The notes beneath the pieces were generated by a model that worked only from the letters and a program-made list of their open reading frames with translations, searched no databases and was not told the origin of the DNA. Below, one piece after another: positions 37,754 to 46,684 of a stretch of 64,000 nucleotides of DNA. Where the stretch lies: positions 1 through 64,000 of the forward strand of contig JANSYI010000004.1 of the NCBI GenBank assembly GCA_024742475.1, read 5' to 3'. Both the position numbers and the translations under genes were made by a program. The DNA comes from a bacterium (GTDB lineage Bacteria > Myxococcota_A > Polyangia > Nannocystales > Nannocystaceae). The first letter of the stretch is position 1; each line of letters opens with the position of its first letter.

Positions 37754-39718
37754 TCACAACAGCTCCAAGAAGGCCGCCAACGCGTGCGCGTCATCGGGCG
37801 ACAGCGAGGTGCCATCCCCTCCCCCATGCACCTCCTGCGCGTCGACGCGGACGGCCCCGAGCACCGCGTCGACATCGGTCGCGGTGCCCTGCGTGAGGTA
37901 GGGCCGCTTGACCCACAGACGTCGCAGCGACGGGACGCGGGGCCCCTGCGCGTGTACGTAGGGTCGTACCCCGGTCCGGTAGCGTTCATCGCTCGCCCAC
38001 AGGACGGGGCCGCCCCCGAACACCGCCGCCTCCCACCGCGGGCGCGCGAGGCGGGTGTCGGGGTCGTCAGCGACGGTCCGGGCCTGATGGCAGCGTTCAC
38101 ACAGCGCCTCGAACCTCTCGGCACCCCGGCGCTCGAGCGCGGTGAAGCTCGAGCGCCCCAGAACCGCGGGGTTGGGCTCGGGGGTCAGCGTGGCGAGGAA
38201 CTCGAGGGCCGCCCGGCGAAGCGCAGCGGGCTCGACCTGCGAGGCATCGGTCAGGGTGCTCAGCCAAGGCACCGCACCGGCGTCCAGCGTAAACCACGGG
38301 TCCTGGGGCGTGCCAGCGTTTGCGACCCGAAACTCGTTGTGAATCATGTCGGTCGTGCTGAGATCGAGCGCCCGCGAGAAGTGGGGATGGTTGCCGACGA
38401 GCCCCCGGAGGGTCTTGGTGGTCGCGTGCACGTCCGCGCGGCCCGTGTAGTGCACGCGACCATCGACCGTGCCTTCGAAGTGGCACGTCTCGCAGGTGAA
38501 CCGACTGCCGCGGCCCTGCGCGCTCGCCTTGGGTGCCATCAGCGTGGTGAAGACGAGGGCCTCGCCGAGTCGCACGTCGTCGGTGCGCCCATCGGGTCCC
38601 TCGATCTCCACCAACGCCCAAGACCCATCGGGCTGAAACCGCACCCAGCGATCGAGCAGCGCGTCGGCGGCGAGCAGCGTGTCCCCCTGCCAGGCGAACG
38701 CGCCCAAGCCTCCAGGCGCGGGCCGGGACTCGACGCTCGTGTCTGCTGCGAAGTCGATGCGCGCCAGCGCGTCACCACCGGCACCGGTGACCCACACCTC
38801 GCCGCCTCGCCACGCGATCGCCTTGGGTGTGACCACCCCGTATGCGCCGACGTTGACCTCGCCCAGTCGCCGCAGGACACCACCGCTCAGGCGCACGTGA
38901 AAGACGAACGAGTCGATGTATCCAAACGATCCGCCCGTGCGATCGAGGGGGTGGTCCTCGACGCCGGCCACAGCCAACTCGAGGGTGCCGCCCACCGTGC
39001 GTGGGGCGAGTGCCCAAAGGGGTCCGTCGTGCACCATCGACGCCACGGGCTCGAGCCCGACGTCCGAAAAGACCGCGACGCGGTGCTCCAGCATGCAGTT
39101 CGCGACCAACCACCGCTCGTGAAGCTGAACGTCGAGGGCTCCCGCGCACGGCGTCTGGGCCTCGAGCGCGCCGGCGGCATCGAGCTGGAGGATGCGGCCG
39201 CGGTGACGGTCGGCGACGAACCATCCGGCACCCCCGGGGCGCACCACCACTGCCCGCAGCGCCTTCGCGGCGGGGACCCGGACGCGACGCTCGACGGTGG
39301 GTTGCTCGCCCTCGAGCCCGACGACCACGATCTCGTTGGAGCGCTCGCCGACCACGTGAACCTCGCCGCCCCGAACGTCCATGCCGACGGCCCCCTCGGC
39401 GACGAAGACCCGCGCGAGCTCCCGCCCCTGCGCGTCGAGGCGCACCAGGCTGGAGGTGCCCCGCAGCAACCCGACGAACCCCTGCCCCCACTCGCGTACG
39501 GCATGCGGGTTGGGGCCGGAGACCTCGGACCACGGCGGGCGTTCGTGGCCCCGCAGTGCCCGCTCCCGTTCGCGCAGGGGCTCGAGCGCGGCGGAGACGG
39601 CGTCGTGGGAGTCCACCCGCGCCGCCGACGTGCCGCGCTCCGGCGACGGTTCCGATGCGTTCGTCCCGCAGGCCGCGAGGCTCAGTACCAGCAGTCCAGC
39701 GAGACGCTGGCGCCGCAT
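37754..39718 (-). CDS. Lipoprotein with propeller-like region and two c-type haem motifs
   Basis: A 654-residue predicted lipoprotein; MRRQRLAGLLVLSLAACGT gives a lipobox with Cys near 17. The frame is open further upstream but that part would be an Arg-rich shadow of the next gene. The first 370 residues look like a YVTN/NHL-type propeller (VGLLRGTSSLVRLDAQGREL, VAGVEDHPLD). The C-terminal third carries two haem-binding motifs, CETCH near 409 and CERCH near 538, as in cytochrome-c-peroxidase-like proteins. It is probably a periplasm- or surface-facing redox protein anchored in a membrane. It lies just after the Lys/Asp-rich lipoprotein gene on the same strand. Confidence 0.82.
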   Translation of the reverse strand: MRRQRLAGLLVLSLAACGTNASEPSPERGTSAARVDSHDAVSAALEPLRERERALRGHERPPWSEVSGPNPHAVREWGQGFVGLLRGTSSLVRLDAQGRELARVFVAEGAVGMDVRGGEVHVVGERSNEIVVVGLEGEQPTVERRVRVPAAKALRAVVVRPGGAGWFVADRHRGRILQLDAAGALEAQTPCAGALDVQLHERWLVANCMLEHRVAVFSDVGLEPVASMVHDGPLWALAPRTVGGTLELAVAGVEDHPLDRTGGSFGYIDSFVFHVRLSGGVLRRLGEVNVGAYGVVTPKAIAWRGGEVWVTGAGGDALARIDFAADTSVESRPAPGGLGAFAWQGDTLLAADALLDRWVRFQPDGSWALVEIEGPDGRTDDVRLGEALVFTTLMAPKASAQGRGSRFTCETCHFEGTVDGRVHYTGRADVHATTKTLRGLVGNHPHFSRALDLSTTDMIHNEFRVANAGTPQDPWFTLDAGAVPWLSTLTDASQVEPAALRRAALEFLATLTPEPNPAVLGRSSFTALERRGAERFEALCERCHQARTVADDPDTRLARPRWEAAVFGGGPVLWASDERYRTGVRPYVHAQGPRVPSLRRLWVKRPYLTQGTATDVDAVLGAVRVDAQEVHGGGDGTSLSPDDAHALAAFLELL

Positions 39719-39722
39719 GGGG

Positions 39723-39977
39723 CTACCAGCCGCCCTCTTTCTTCTCGCCGTCCTTGTCGCCCTCGGCTGCGTCGCCCGCCTTGGCCTCCTCGCCCTTCTT
39801 CGCGGCGTCGGCAGTGTCGGCCTTCTCGTCGGCCTTCTCGTCGGCCTTCTTGCCGTCCTTCTCGTCGGCCTTCTTGCCGTCCTTCTCGTCGGCCTTTTGG
39901 GGCGCTTTCTCATCGCACGCGGCGACGGCCAGGGACAGCGGGATGGCGAGGAGGGCAGCGAGGATGCGGTGGTTCAT
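39723..39977 (-). CDS. Small Lys/Asp/Glu-repeat lipoprotein
   Basis: An 84-residue predicted lipoprotein: MNHRILAALLAIPLSLAVAACDEK (Cys near 21) followed by a highly charged tail of KADEKDGK repeats, then an Ala/Glu/Gly/Asp-rich end. Two identical 24-base units at 39845-39892 encode the repeats. The ATG overlaps the stop of the FHA hybrid kinase gene, so it is translationally coupled to it. No known family. The charged tail is likely disordered in the periplasm. Confidence 0.7.
   Translation of the reverse strand: MNHRILAALLAIPLSLAVAACDEKAPQKADEKDGKKADEKDGKKADEKADEKADTADAAKKGEEAKAGDAAEGDKDGEKKEGGW
39845..39892 (-). repeat. Two 24-bp tandem units in small lipoprotein gene
   Basis: Two identical 24-base units (39845-39868 and 39869-39892) encode eight-residue KADEKDGK-type repeats. 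Partial copies flank them. In-frame unit changes would lengthen or shorten the charged tail. Confidence 0.9.
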
Positions 39978-41560
39978 GATTGCTCCGGCGCGGGGACGGT
40001 GGGTGAGGACGCTTGGGACTGCGGGTCTGCATCCTCGGTCGCGCAAGCCGACCGAACCGCCTTGAGTAGCGCGGTCGAATCATAAGGATTGTGCAACAAC
40101 CCGTCGACACCCGCCGCGCGCAAGGATCGCTCCCGATCGCCGTCGATGTATCCCGAGCTGATCAACACCGGAAGCTCGGGAGCCAGCGCGTGCAGCCGCC
40201 GGAACGCCTGCTCGCCGTTCATCTGCGGCATGTCCAGATCGAGGATGACCAGATCGACGCGGTCGGCGTTGCTCGAGTACAAGTCCACGGCCTGGGCGCC
40301 ATCGCAGGCTTCGATGACTTCGAGGCCGGCATGCTGGAGCACCCGGCGGGTCGCGGTGCGCACCAGGCTCTCGTCATCCGCGAGCAGGACGACACCGCGC
40401 AGCCGAATTCCCTTGCGCGTCGTGTTGCGGGGGTCGATGTCCCGATGATCGGCGTTGCAAGGCAAGATCACCTCGAAGGTGGTCCCCTCCCCCACGACGC
40501 TGTCGACGCGCACGTGCCCGCCGTGGTCTCGCACGATCGCGTGTACGGTCGCGAGGCCCAGCCCCGTGCCCTTCCCGCGCGGCTTCGTGGTGAAGAAGGG
40601 CTCGAACACCCGCGCACGCACTGCCGCATCCATGCCCACGCCGTCATCGACGACGCGAAGCACGGCCACGTCGCCGTTGGCCATCATGTCCGTCCCGCCC
40701 AGGTCGACCTCCGGATACGACGCACGCTCGACCGTGACGCTGAGGACCCCGCCCTCGGGCATCGCGTCTCCGGCGTTGATGCACAGGTTCATGAGGACCT
40801 GCAGCAACTGCGAGGGGTCGCCGACCACCGACAGCGCGCCCTCGACCTTCGACTCGACTTCGATCGACCGGTCGAGCGTCCGCCTCAGCAGGCGCTCGGC
40901 GTCCGCGACGATGCCGCCGAGGCCGACCGTCTCGTGTCGCCGCTGTCCGCTACGCGCGAAGCCCAGAAGCTGGCGGGTGAGGTCGACGGCTCGCCGCGCT
41001 GCGGTCTCGATGTCCGCCAAGGAGGCGCTCAGCCGCTCGGCGGGGACTCCGGGACCGTCGTGAAGCTCCTGAAGGTGCGTGGTGTTGGCGAGCACGACGC
41101 CCAGGAGGTTGTTGAAGTCGTGCGCGATGCCGCCGCTGAGCTGGCCCAGCGCCTGGAGTTTCTGCGCCTGGATGCGCTGATCCTCGAACCGGTCTCGGTT
41201 CGCGAACAGCAGGACGGTCCGCGACCCCACGGCGATCTTGTCGCCGAAGTTGAGGCTGGCCTCCTCGATGCGTTCGCCGTTGACGAAGGTCCCGTTGCGG
41301 CTGCTCAGGTCCTCGATCGTGTAGCCCGCGGGCGTCTTGAGGACCCGCGCATGGCGGCGAGAGACGCCATCGTCGAGCAGGTCGATCGAAGACCCCGAAC
41401 CGCGCCCGAGCTCGATCTCGTCGCCCACGACATACCGCCGACCGGACGCATGGCCGACCAACACCACCAGCTGCGCGTCGTCCACGAGCGTCTCGGCGCC
41501 GCGGTCGACCGACGGCGTCCGCCGGATGCGAAGCGTCGAATGCTCGAACGTCTCCCCCAC
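39974..41560 (-). CDS. Hybrid histidine kinase with FHA sensor and C-terminal receiver
   Basis: A 528-residue protein. FHA domain at about 40-100 (ELGRGSGSSIDL, VSRRHARV, LSSRNGTFVNGERI), then HisKA with GGIAHDFNNLLG (His near 145), HATPase with NLCINAGDAMPEGG, DDGVGMD and GKGTGLGLATV up to about 365, and a receiver at about 385-510 with phospho-acceptor Asp in LVILDLDMPQ near 438. No membrane helix, so it is cytoplasmic. The FHA input suggests that phosphothreonine proteins, possibly products of the local Ser/Thr kinases, control histidine signalling. The GTG at 41560 is chosen as the closest start before the FHA domain. It is divergent from ppk1. Confidence 0.88.
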   Translation of the reverse strand: MGETFEHSTLRIRRTPSVDRGAETLVDDAQLVVLVGHASGRRYVVGDEIELGRGSGSSIDLLDDGVSRRHARVLKTPAGYTIEDLSSRNGTFVNGERIEEASLNFGDKIAVGSRTVLLFANRDRFEDQRIQAQKLQALGQLSGGIAHDFNNLLGVVLANTTHLQELHDGPGVPAERLSASLADIETAARRAVDLTRQLLGFARSGQRRHETVGLGGIVADAERLLRRTLDRSIEVESKVEGALSVVGDPSQLLQVLMNLCINAGDAMPEGGVLSVTVERASYPEVDLGGTDMMANGDVAVLRVVDDGVGMDAAVRARVFEPFFTTKPRGKGTGLGLATVHAIVRDHGGHVRVDSVVGEGTTFEVILPCNADHRDIDPRNTTRKGIRLRGVVLLADDESLVRTATRRVLQHAGLEVIEACDGAQAVDLYSSNADRVDLVILDLDMPQMNGEQAFRRLHALAPELPVLISSGYIDGDRERSLRAAGVDGLLHNPYDSTALLKAVRSACATEDADPQSQASSPTVPAPEQS

Positions 41561-41722
41561 CGTGCGGCGATTGTACGCGCGTCCACGAGCCAATCCCAAC
41601 GGAGATCGAGCCAGAGACAGCTCCGAAACGGGACGTCTGTGCCCAGGACAGGTGCTGTCGACGGTCTCGCGGGGTTCTGCCACACTGTCCCGCCCGGACC
41701 TCTCGTGACGACCGAACTGGAC

Positions 41723-43975
41723 ATGCCTACCCCCTCCCACGCTGTCCCTACCCACGAATCGGCAGATTCTGCGCCAAGGCCCGCCCATGACGACGCCGAG
41801 GCGATCCAAACGCCGCCGCACCCGCCGTTGCCAGGGCAGGAGAGCTGGGCGGCCAAGGACGACTACGCCGAGCTCGGGCCCGAGGCGTTCCTCAACCGCG
41901 AGCTGACCTGGCTGAACTTCGCCTACCGCGTCGCGCACCAGGCCCGCGACGAGCGCATCCCGCTGCTCGAGCGGGTGAAGTTCCTGGCGATCGTCGGCTC
42001 CACGCTCGACGAGTTCTTCATGAAGCGCATCGGGGGCCTCAAGCAGCAGGTCTTCGCGGGCGTGCACGATCGCACCGTCGACGGTCGAACCCCCATCGAT
42101 CAGATCAGGGCCTGTTACCGAGAGATCCGCAGCCTCGAGAGCCGCCTGGTCGAGACCTGGCGCGCGCTTCAGACCGACCTCGCCCGGGAGGACATCGGCG
42201 TCGTCGACTACCTTGGGCTCACCGCCGCCGAACGCTCCAGGCTTCGGACCTACTACTTCGAGAACATCTTCCCGCTGGTCACGCCGCAGGCGATGGACCC
42301 CGCGCACCCGTTCCCGTTCATCTCCAACCTCTCGCTCAACCTGCTGGTCACCCTGCACCAGCCCTCCGACGACCACCCCCTGCTCGCGCGGGTCAAGGTC
42401 CCCGTCGGCGCCGGCATCCCTCGCTTCTTGCGCGTCAGCGACGACGACCATCGCTTCGTCCCGCTCGAGGACGTCATGGCCAACAACCTCGACCTGCTCT
42501 TCCCGGGCATGGTCATCGACCGCTGGACGATCTTCCGCATCACGAGAAACGCCCACACCGAGGGCGACGAGGAGGAAGCCGACGACCTTCTCGCGCTCAT
42601 CGAGTCCGAGCTTCGAGAGCGCAAGTTCGCCCCGATCGTGCGGGTGCAGATCACGGCCAACATGCCGCCGCTGCACCGAGGTCTGCTCGCCGACAAGTTC
42701 GGGCTCGACGAGGACAAGGACGTGTTCGAGGTCTCCGACCTCCCCATGGGCCTCAAGGATCTGTTCGAGCTCGGGGGCATCGACCGCCCGGATCTGCGAT
42801 TCGGCGTCCACCGCCCCATCGACCACCCCGAGCTCGTCGACGCCGACCGCAGCATCTTCCACCAGATCCGCGACGAAGGCTCCATCCTGCTTCACCACCC
42901 CTACGAGTCGTTCTCGACCTCGGTCGAGCGGTTCCTCCGCGAGGCGTCCCTCGACCCCAAGGTCCGCGCGATCAAGATGACGCTGTATCGGACTTCGAAG
43001 GACACCAACGTCGTCCGGCATCTCATCGAGGCCGCCCGCAATGGAAAGCAGGTCGCGGTGGTGGTCGAGCTCAAGGCCCGCTTCGACGAGATGGCCAACA
43101 TTCGGTGGGCCAACCACCTCGAGGAGGCTGGCATCCACGTCAGCTACGGCGTCATCGGTCTCAAGACCCACACCAAGACGATCTTGGTGGTCCGCCGCGA
43201 CTACAACGGTCTGACCCGATATACGCACATCGGCACGGGCAACTACCACGCCGGTAACGCGCGAGCCTACACGGACCTGGGCTTGTTCAGCTGCGACGAC
43301 GACCTCGGGCACGACCTCACGGAGCTGTTCAACTACCTGACCACCGGCTACCAGCCCGGCCGCGTGTATCGCAAGCTCCTGCCCGCGCCGAAGGTGCTCA
43401 AGCCGGCGCTGCTCGCCAAGATCGAGCGCGAGATCGAGTGCCACCGCAAACACGGCAACGGCCTCATCCAGATGAAGTGCAACGCGTTCGAGGACGCCGA
43501 CGTCAGCCGTGCGCTGTACCGAGCGTCACAAGCCGGCGTGCGCATCGACCTGATCGTGCGGGACACGTGCCGCATCCGGCCCGGCATCCCCGGCCTCTCC
43601 GAGACGATCCGGGTCTTCAGCATCGTGGGGCGCTTTCTCGAACACGCGCGCATCTACTACTTCCACAACAACGGAGACGAGGAGTACTTCATCGGCTCCG
43701 CCGACATCATGAACCGCAACCTCGAGAGTCGCGTCGAGGCGGTCGTGCCGGTCGAGAGAGCGTCCGCCCGCAAGACGCTGCGCACGATCTTTCAAACGCA
43801 GCTCGAGGACGACCGGCTCGCGTGGGAGATGCAGCCCGATGGCAGCTATCGCCAGCGCACGGGCAACGGCGCTGGCAGTCACGAAGCGATGATCAAGTGG
43901 GCCGAAGCCCGGCAGCGTGCGGCGCACCGTGCCAAGCGTCTGCGCCCGAAGAGCTTTCCAGGAGACCGACAGTGA
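41723..43975 (+). CDS. ppk1: Polyphosphate kinase 1
   Basis: A 750-residue PPK1, which polymerises the gamma phosphate of ATP into polyphosphate at the inner membrane. Motifs include FLNRELTWLNFAYRV near 54, HPFPFISNLSLNL near 194, HHPYESFSTSVERFL near 392, AIKMTLYRTSKDT near 414, and YTHIGTGNYHAGNARAYTD near 501 with the presumed phospho-His. The first 45 residues (MPTPSHAV onward) are a disordered extension. The ATG at 41723 is used. The stop overlaps the ppk2 GTG (GTGA), so synthesis of the two kinases is coupled. Divergent from the FHA hybrid kinase, which may regulate it. Confidence 0.95.
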   Translation: MPTPSHAVPTHESADSAPRPAHDDAEAIQTPPHPPLPGQESWAAKDDYAELGPEAFLNRELTWLNFAYRVAHQARDERIPLLERVKFLAIVGSTLDEFFMKRIGGLKQQVFAGVHDRTVDGRTPIDQIRACYREIRSLESRLVETWRALQTDLAREDIGVVDYLGLTAAERSRLRTYYFENIFPLVTPQAMDPAHPFPFISNLSLNLLVTLHQPSDDHPLLARVKVPVGAGIPRFLRVSDDDHRFVPLEDVMANNLDLLFPGMVIDRWTIFRITRNAHTEGDEEEADDLLALIESELRERKFAPIVRVQITANMPPLHRGLLADKFGLDEDKDVFEVSDLPMGLKDLFELGGIDRPDLRFGVHRPIDHPELVDADRSIFHQIRDEGSILLHHPYESFSTSVERFLREASLDPKVRAIKMTLYRTSKDTNVVRHLIEAARNGKQVAVVVELKARFDEMANIRWANHLEEAGIHVSYGVIGLKTHTKTILVVRRDYNGLTRYTHIGTGNYHAGNARAYTDLGLFSCDDDLGHDLTELFNYLTTGYQPGRVYRKLLPAPKVLKPALLAKIEREIECHRKHGNGLIQMKCNAFEDADVSRALYRASQAGVRIDLIVRDTCRIRPGIPGLSETIRVFSIVGRFLEHARIYYFHNNGDEEYFIGSADIMNRNLESRVEAVVPVERASARKTLRTIFQTQLEDDRLAWEMQPDGSYRQRTGNGAGSHEAMIKWAEARQRAAHRAKRLRPKSFPGDRQ

Positions 43976-44865
43976 AATCGGTCGACGCACTCGAACACCC
44001 CGACGGGCCGCCGAAGGCCGAATACGAGGCCGAGCTCGCGGCGCTGCAGCTCGAGATGCTTCGCATTCAGGCGGCCTATCGCGCCCAGGGTCGCCGAGCC
44101 ATCCTCGCGTTCGAGGGATCGGACGCGGCTGGTAAGGGCGGCACCATTCGCCGACTCACGGCGCTGCTCGACCCTCGTGGTCTCAACGTGCACGCCGTCG
44201 GTGCCCCCACCGCAGCCGAGCAAGGTCGCCACTACCTGTATCGGTTCTGGCGCGACCTCCCCGTGCCCGGCCGTATCGCGATCTTCGACCGCTCCTGGTA
44301 CGGCCGGGTCCTCGTCGAACGCGTCGAGGGGTACTGCGAACCTCAGGCGTGGCAGCGGGCGTACGACGAGATCAACGCATTCGAACGGCAGCTCGTCGAT
44401 GACGGCGCCGCGCTGGTGAAGGTGCTGCTGTGCATCTCCAAGGGGGAGCAGCTCGAGCGCTTCGCCGACCGCCTCCGCAGCCCCGTCAAGCGCTGGAAGT
44501 TCACCCGCGACGACCTCCGCAACCGGCGCCGCTGGGACGCGTACGTGCAGGCGTTCGACGACATGGTCGCCCGAACCAACACCGAACACGCTCCGTGGGT
44601 GGTGATCGGCGCCGACAGCAAGCGGCACGCTCGACTGACGACGCTGCGGGCCGTGACCGCGCACCTCTCCCTGGGCGTCGATCTCACCGCGCCGCTTGCA
44701 CCCCACGACCTGATTCGAGAGGCCAGCGCCGCCCTCGGCCTGCCACTCCCGCCCGACATCGCCCCCGCGCAGCCCGACGCCCCGCGCTCGGAGGAGGCGA
44801 AGCGAGACGAGAAGAAGAAAAAGAAAAAGAAAAAGAAGAAAAAGAAGAAGAAGAAGAAGCCCTGA
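43972..44865 (+). CDS. ppk2: Polyphosphate kinase 2 with 16-lysine tail
   Basis: A 297-residue PPK2-family enzyme (P-loop kinase that uses polyphosphate to phosphorylate nucleotides). Walker A GSDAAGKGG near 47, lid and catalytic residues in FDRSWYGRVLVERVEGY near 105, and VKRWKFTRDDLRNRRRW near 165 are clear. Length and single domain fit class I. The last residues are 16 consecutive Lys then Pro, coded by mixed AAG/AAA at 44812-44859. Such a tail should bind polyphosphate. The GTG start overlaps the ppk1 stop. Its TGA is eight bases from the convergent anti-sigma-like gene. Confidence 0.93.
   Translation: MKSVDALEHPDGPPKAEYEAELAALQLEMLRIQAAYRAQGRRAILAFEGSDAAGKGGTIRRLTALLDPRGLNVHAVGAPTAAEQGRHYLYRFWRDLPVPGRIAIFDRSWYGRVLVERVEGYCEPQAWQRAYDEINAFERQLVDDGAALVKVLLCISKGEQLERFADRLRSPVKRWKFTRDDLRNRRRWDAYVQAFDDMVARTNTEHAPWVVIGADSKRHARLTTLRAVTAHLSLGVDLTAPLAPHDLIREASAALGLPLPPDIAPAQPDAPRSEEAKRDEKKKKKKKKKKKKKKKKP
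44812..44859 (+). repeat. Poly-lysine codon run (16 AAG/AAA)
   Basis: Sixteen consecutive Lys codons, four AAA and twelve AAG, end the ppk2 gene. This purine-only run of 48 bases contrasts strongly with the GC-rich surroundings. Confidence 0.95.
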
Positions 44866-44873
44866 CCGGACGG

Positions 44874-46046
44874 CTACTTCTTCTTGGTCGTGTTCTTCGG
44901 CGCCTCGGACTTCGGAGAGAGCTTCGCCCGCTCTGCGGCAATGAAGCCTGCGACGCTGCCATCGGCCGACTTGGCGCGCTCGAAGAAGCCGTTGGCGGCG
45001 TCCTCGTCACCGCCCGCGAGCGCGCACAGGCCCATGCCTGCCAAGGCGCGCGCGCGCACCGAGTCGTCCGCATCGTCGAGGTGCGAGCGGTAGGCCGCGC
45101 GCGCGGAGCCACACCGCCCTTTTTGGCGGTTGCGCTCCGCGCTCGCGAGCGGATCGGCGTCCTTGGCCGGCTGGGGCGCGCCACCGGGAGCGCCGCCGGC
45201 AGCCTTGGACTCCGGCTTCGGGGAAGACTTCTTCCCGCCGCTGCTCGGGGGCTCTTTGGGTGCGGGCTTGGCTTTGCCGCGCTTGGGCTTTGGCGTCACG
45301 CCGCCCTTGGCCGCCTCGTCGTAGACGACCTTGTCCGTCGGCTCTGGTTCCGCCTCTGGCTTGGGTTCGGCTTCGGGCTCGGGCCTCGGCTGGGCCGGCG
45401 CGTCGGCGGGCTTGCTGTCGTCGGACTTGGCAAAGGCCGCGGCCGACTCTGCATCGTCTTCTTGCGGCGCGCCGGCGTCGCCCCCGAGCGCGGCCGATCC
45501 GCGCAGGCGGCCCCGCTGCTGCAGGCCCTCGATCCCCAGGCCGTCGTCGCTGACCGACGCGGGCTCGGCCACGGCCTGCAACGCATCGGCATCGTCGAGC
45601 AGGCCGTCGCGCCGCTCTTGGGGCGGCGCCGCATCATCCGCCCGCTCGGTCTTCGCGGCCACGGTCGCGGACGGCTCGGCCTCGCCGAAGACCGTGCCGC
45701 GCACCACGATCAACACCAGCGCCGCGCTGGCGCCCACCGCGAGCATCGGCACCCACAGCGAGACGCGCGCCCACCACGGCTTGGCGGCCGCGTCCGCTTC
45801 GGCCTCGCGCTCGGGCACGGCTGCGGCGGCGTCTTCACGCGCGGCCGCCAACACGCCATCGAGGATTCCCGCCGGCACCTCGACGCTCGGCAACGCTTCC
45901 CGGGACAGCGTGAGCAGCTCGCGGTAGTCGCCCAGGCGGCCCGCGACCGCGGGGTCGCCCTCGAGGTCGCCGGGAATGCCCGCGAGCTCGAGGTCTTCGA
46001 GCGCGTCCTCGAGCGCGTCGAGCTGCACTGGCGAGAACTCGCCCAT
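44874..46046 (-). CDS. Membrane protein downstream of ECF sigma factor, candidate anti-sigma factor
   Basis: A 390-residue protein coupled to the sigma gene (its start base is the last base of the sigma stop). The N-terminal cytoplasmic part of about 95 residues is helical and acidic but lacks the HxxxCxxC zinc motif of ZAS anti-sigma factors. A membrane helix lies at about 98-120 (VSLWVPMLAVGASAALVLIVV). A long Asp/Glu/Pro/Lys linker precedes a TPR-like C-terminus (GRCGSARAAYRSHL, RALAGMGLCALAGGDEDAANGFF). The arrangement fits an anti-sigma factor with a periplasmic sensor, but that is inference. It ends with NTTKKK. Confidence 0.7.
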   Translation of the reverse strand: MGEFSPVQLDALEDALEDLELAGIPGDLEGDPAVAGRLGDYRELLTLSREALPSVEVPAGILDGVLAAAREDAAAAVPEREAEADAAAKPWWARVSLWVPMLAVGASAALVLIVVRGTVFGEAEPSATVAAKTERADDAAPPQERRDGLLDDADALQAVAEPASVSDDGLGIEGLQQRGRLRGSAALGGDAGAPQEDDAESAAAFAKSDDSKPADAPAQPRPEPEAEPKPEAEPEPTDKVVYDEAAKGGVTPKPKRGKAKPAPKEPPSSGGKKSSPKPESKAAGGAPGGAPQPAKDADPLASAERNRQKGRCGSARAAYRSHLDDADDSVRARALAGMGLCALAGGDEDAANGFFERAKSADGSVAGFIAAERAKLSPKSEAPKNTTKKK

Positions 46047-46684
46047 CAGCTCGGCCCCCCCTGCGTGGCCCGAAGGTCGCCGAGCTCGCTGCGCAGCTTC
46101 TCCAGCGCGTAGCGCATCCGGCTCTTGACGGTGTTCTCGGGGATCTCGACCGTCTCAGCGATCTCGCGGAACGAGAGCCCACTGACCTGACGCAGAAGGA
46201 AGACCTCGCGCTGCTCGACGGGCAGCTTGGCGACCGCTTCGGAGAGGCGCTTGCGGATCGTCGGCGCCTCGGCGGCCTCGTCCGTGGGCACGTCCTTCGA
46301 GGGGATCGACGAGATCATCGCGGACCCCTGATCTCCGTCCGAGCCCTTGCGGGGCGCATCGAGGGACTGGTGCCGGCGGAACTTGGCGCGGCGGCTCTCG
46401 TCCACGCACAAGTTCCGCGCGATCGAGTACAGCCAGGTCGTGAACTTCGCCGAGGGGGTATAGCGGTCCTTCGCTCGAACGACGCGAAGGAACACCTCTT
46501 GAAGAAGCTCCTCCGCGCGAGCTTTCTGCCCGACGCTGCGCAGCAGGAAGTTGAAGACCCCCCGCTGGTGCCGGGCGACCAAGACCTCGAACGCGGACGC
46601 GTCACCCCGACAGAACGCCTGCATGAGCGCTTCGTCGCCAGTGGCGTCGTCGGCAGGGGCGTGCGCGCGGGTAGAGGCGTCCAT
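46046..46684 (-). CDS. ECF RNA polymerase sigma factor
   Basis: A 212-residue sigma-70 family factor of the ECF group. Region 2 lies at about 20-95 (FEVLVARHQRGVFNFLL, ELLQEVFLRVVRA, FTTWLYSIARNLCVDESRR). A polar linker follows and region 4 at about 145-200 (LPVEQREVFLLRQVSGLSF, REIAETVEIPENTVKSRM) holds the helix-turn-helix. It is followed directly by the membrane partner gene. The 218-base upstream gap probably contains its promoter, perhaps autoregulated, but no motif was matched. Confidence 0.92.
   Translation of the reverse strand: MDASTRAHAPADDATGDEALMQAFCRGDASAFEVLVARHQRGVFNFLLRSVGQKARAEELLQEVFLRVVRAKDRYTPSAKFTTWLYSIARNLCVDESRRAKFRRHQSLDAPRKGSDGDQGSAMISSIPSKDVPTDEAAEAPTIRKRLSEAVAKLPVEQREVFLLRQVSGLSFREIAETVEIPENTVKSRMRYALEKLRSELGDLRATQGGPS

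Noticed and set aside
39719..39913. N-terminal Arg/Thr/Pro-repeat extension of the haem lipoprotein
   Set aside because: The repeat is the other-frame reading of the Lys/Asp-repeat lipoprotein gene, and a proper lipoprotein signal begins at 39718.
41561..43453. 630-residue N-terminal extension of the FHA hybrid kinase
   Set aside because: It is antisense to ppk1, whose motifs are certain; the kinase most likely starts at GTG 41560.
44812..44859. Poly-Lys run as a sequencing or assembly artefact
   Set aside because: It keeps reading frame, uses mixed AAG/AAA in an irregular order and ends in a normal stop, so it looks like real coding sequence.
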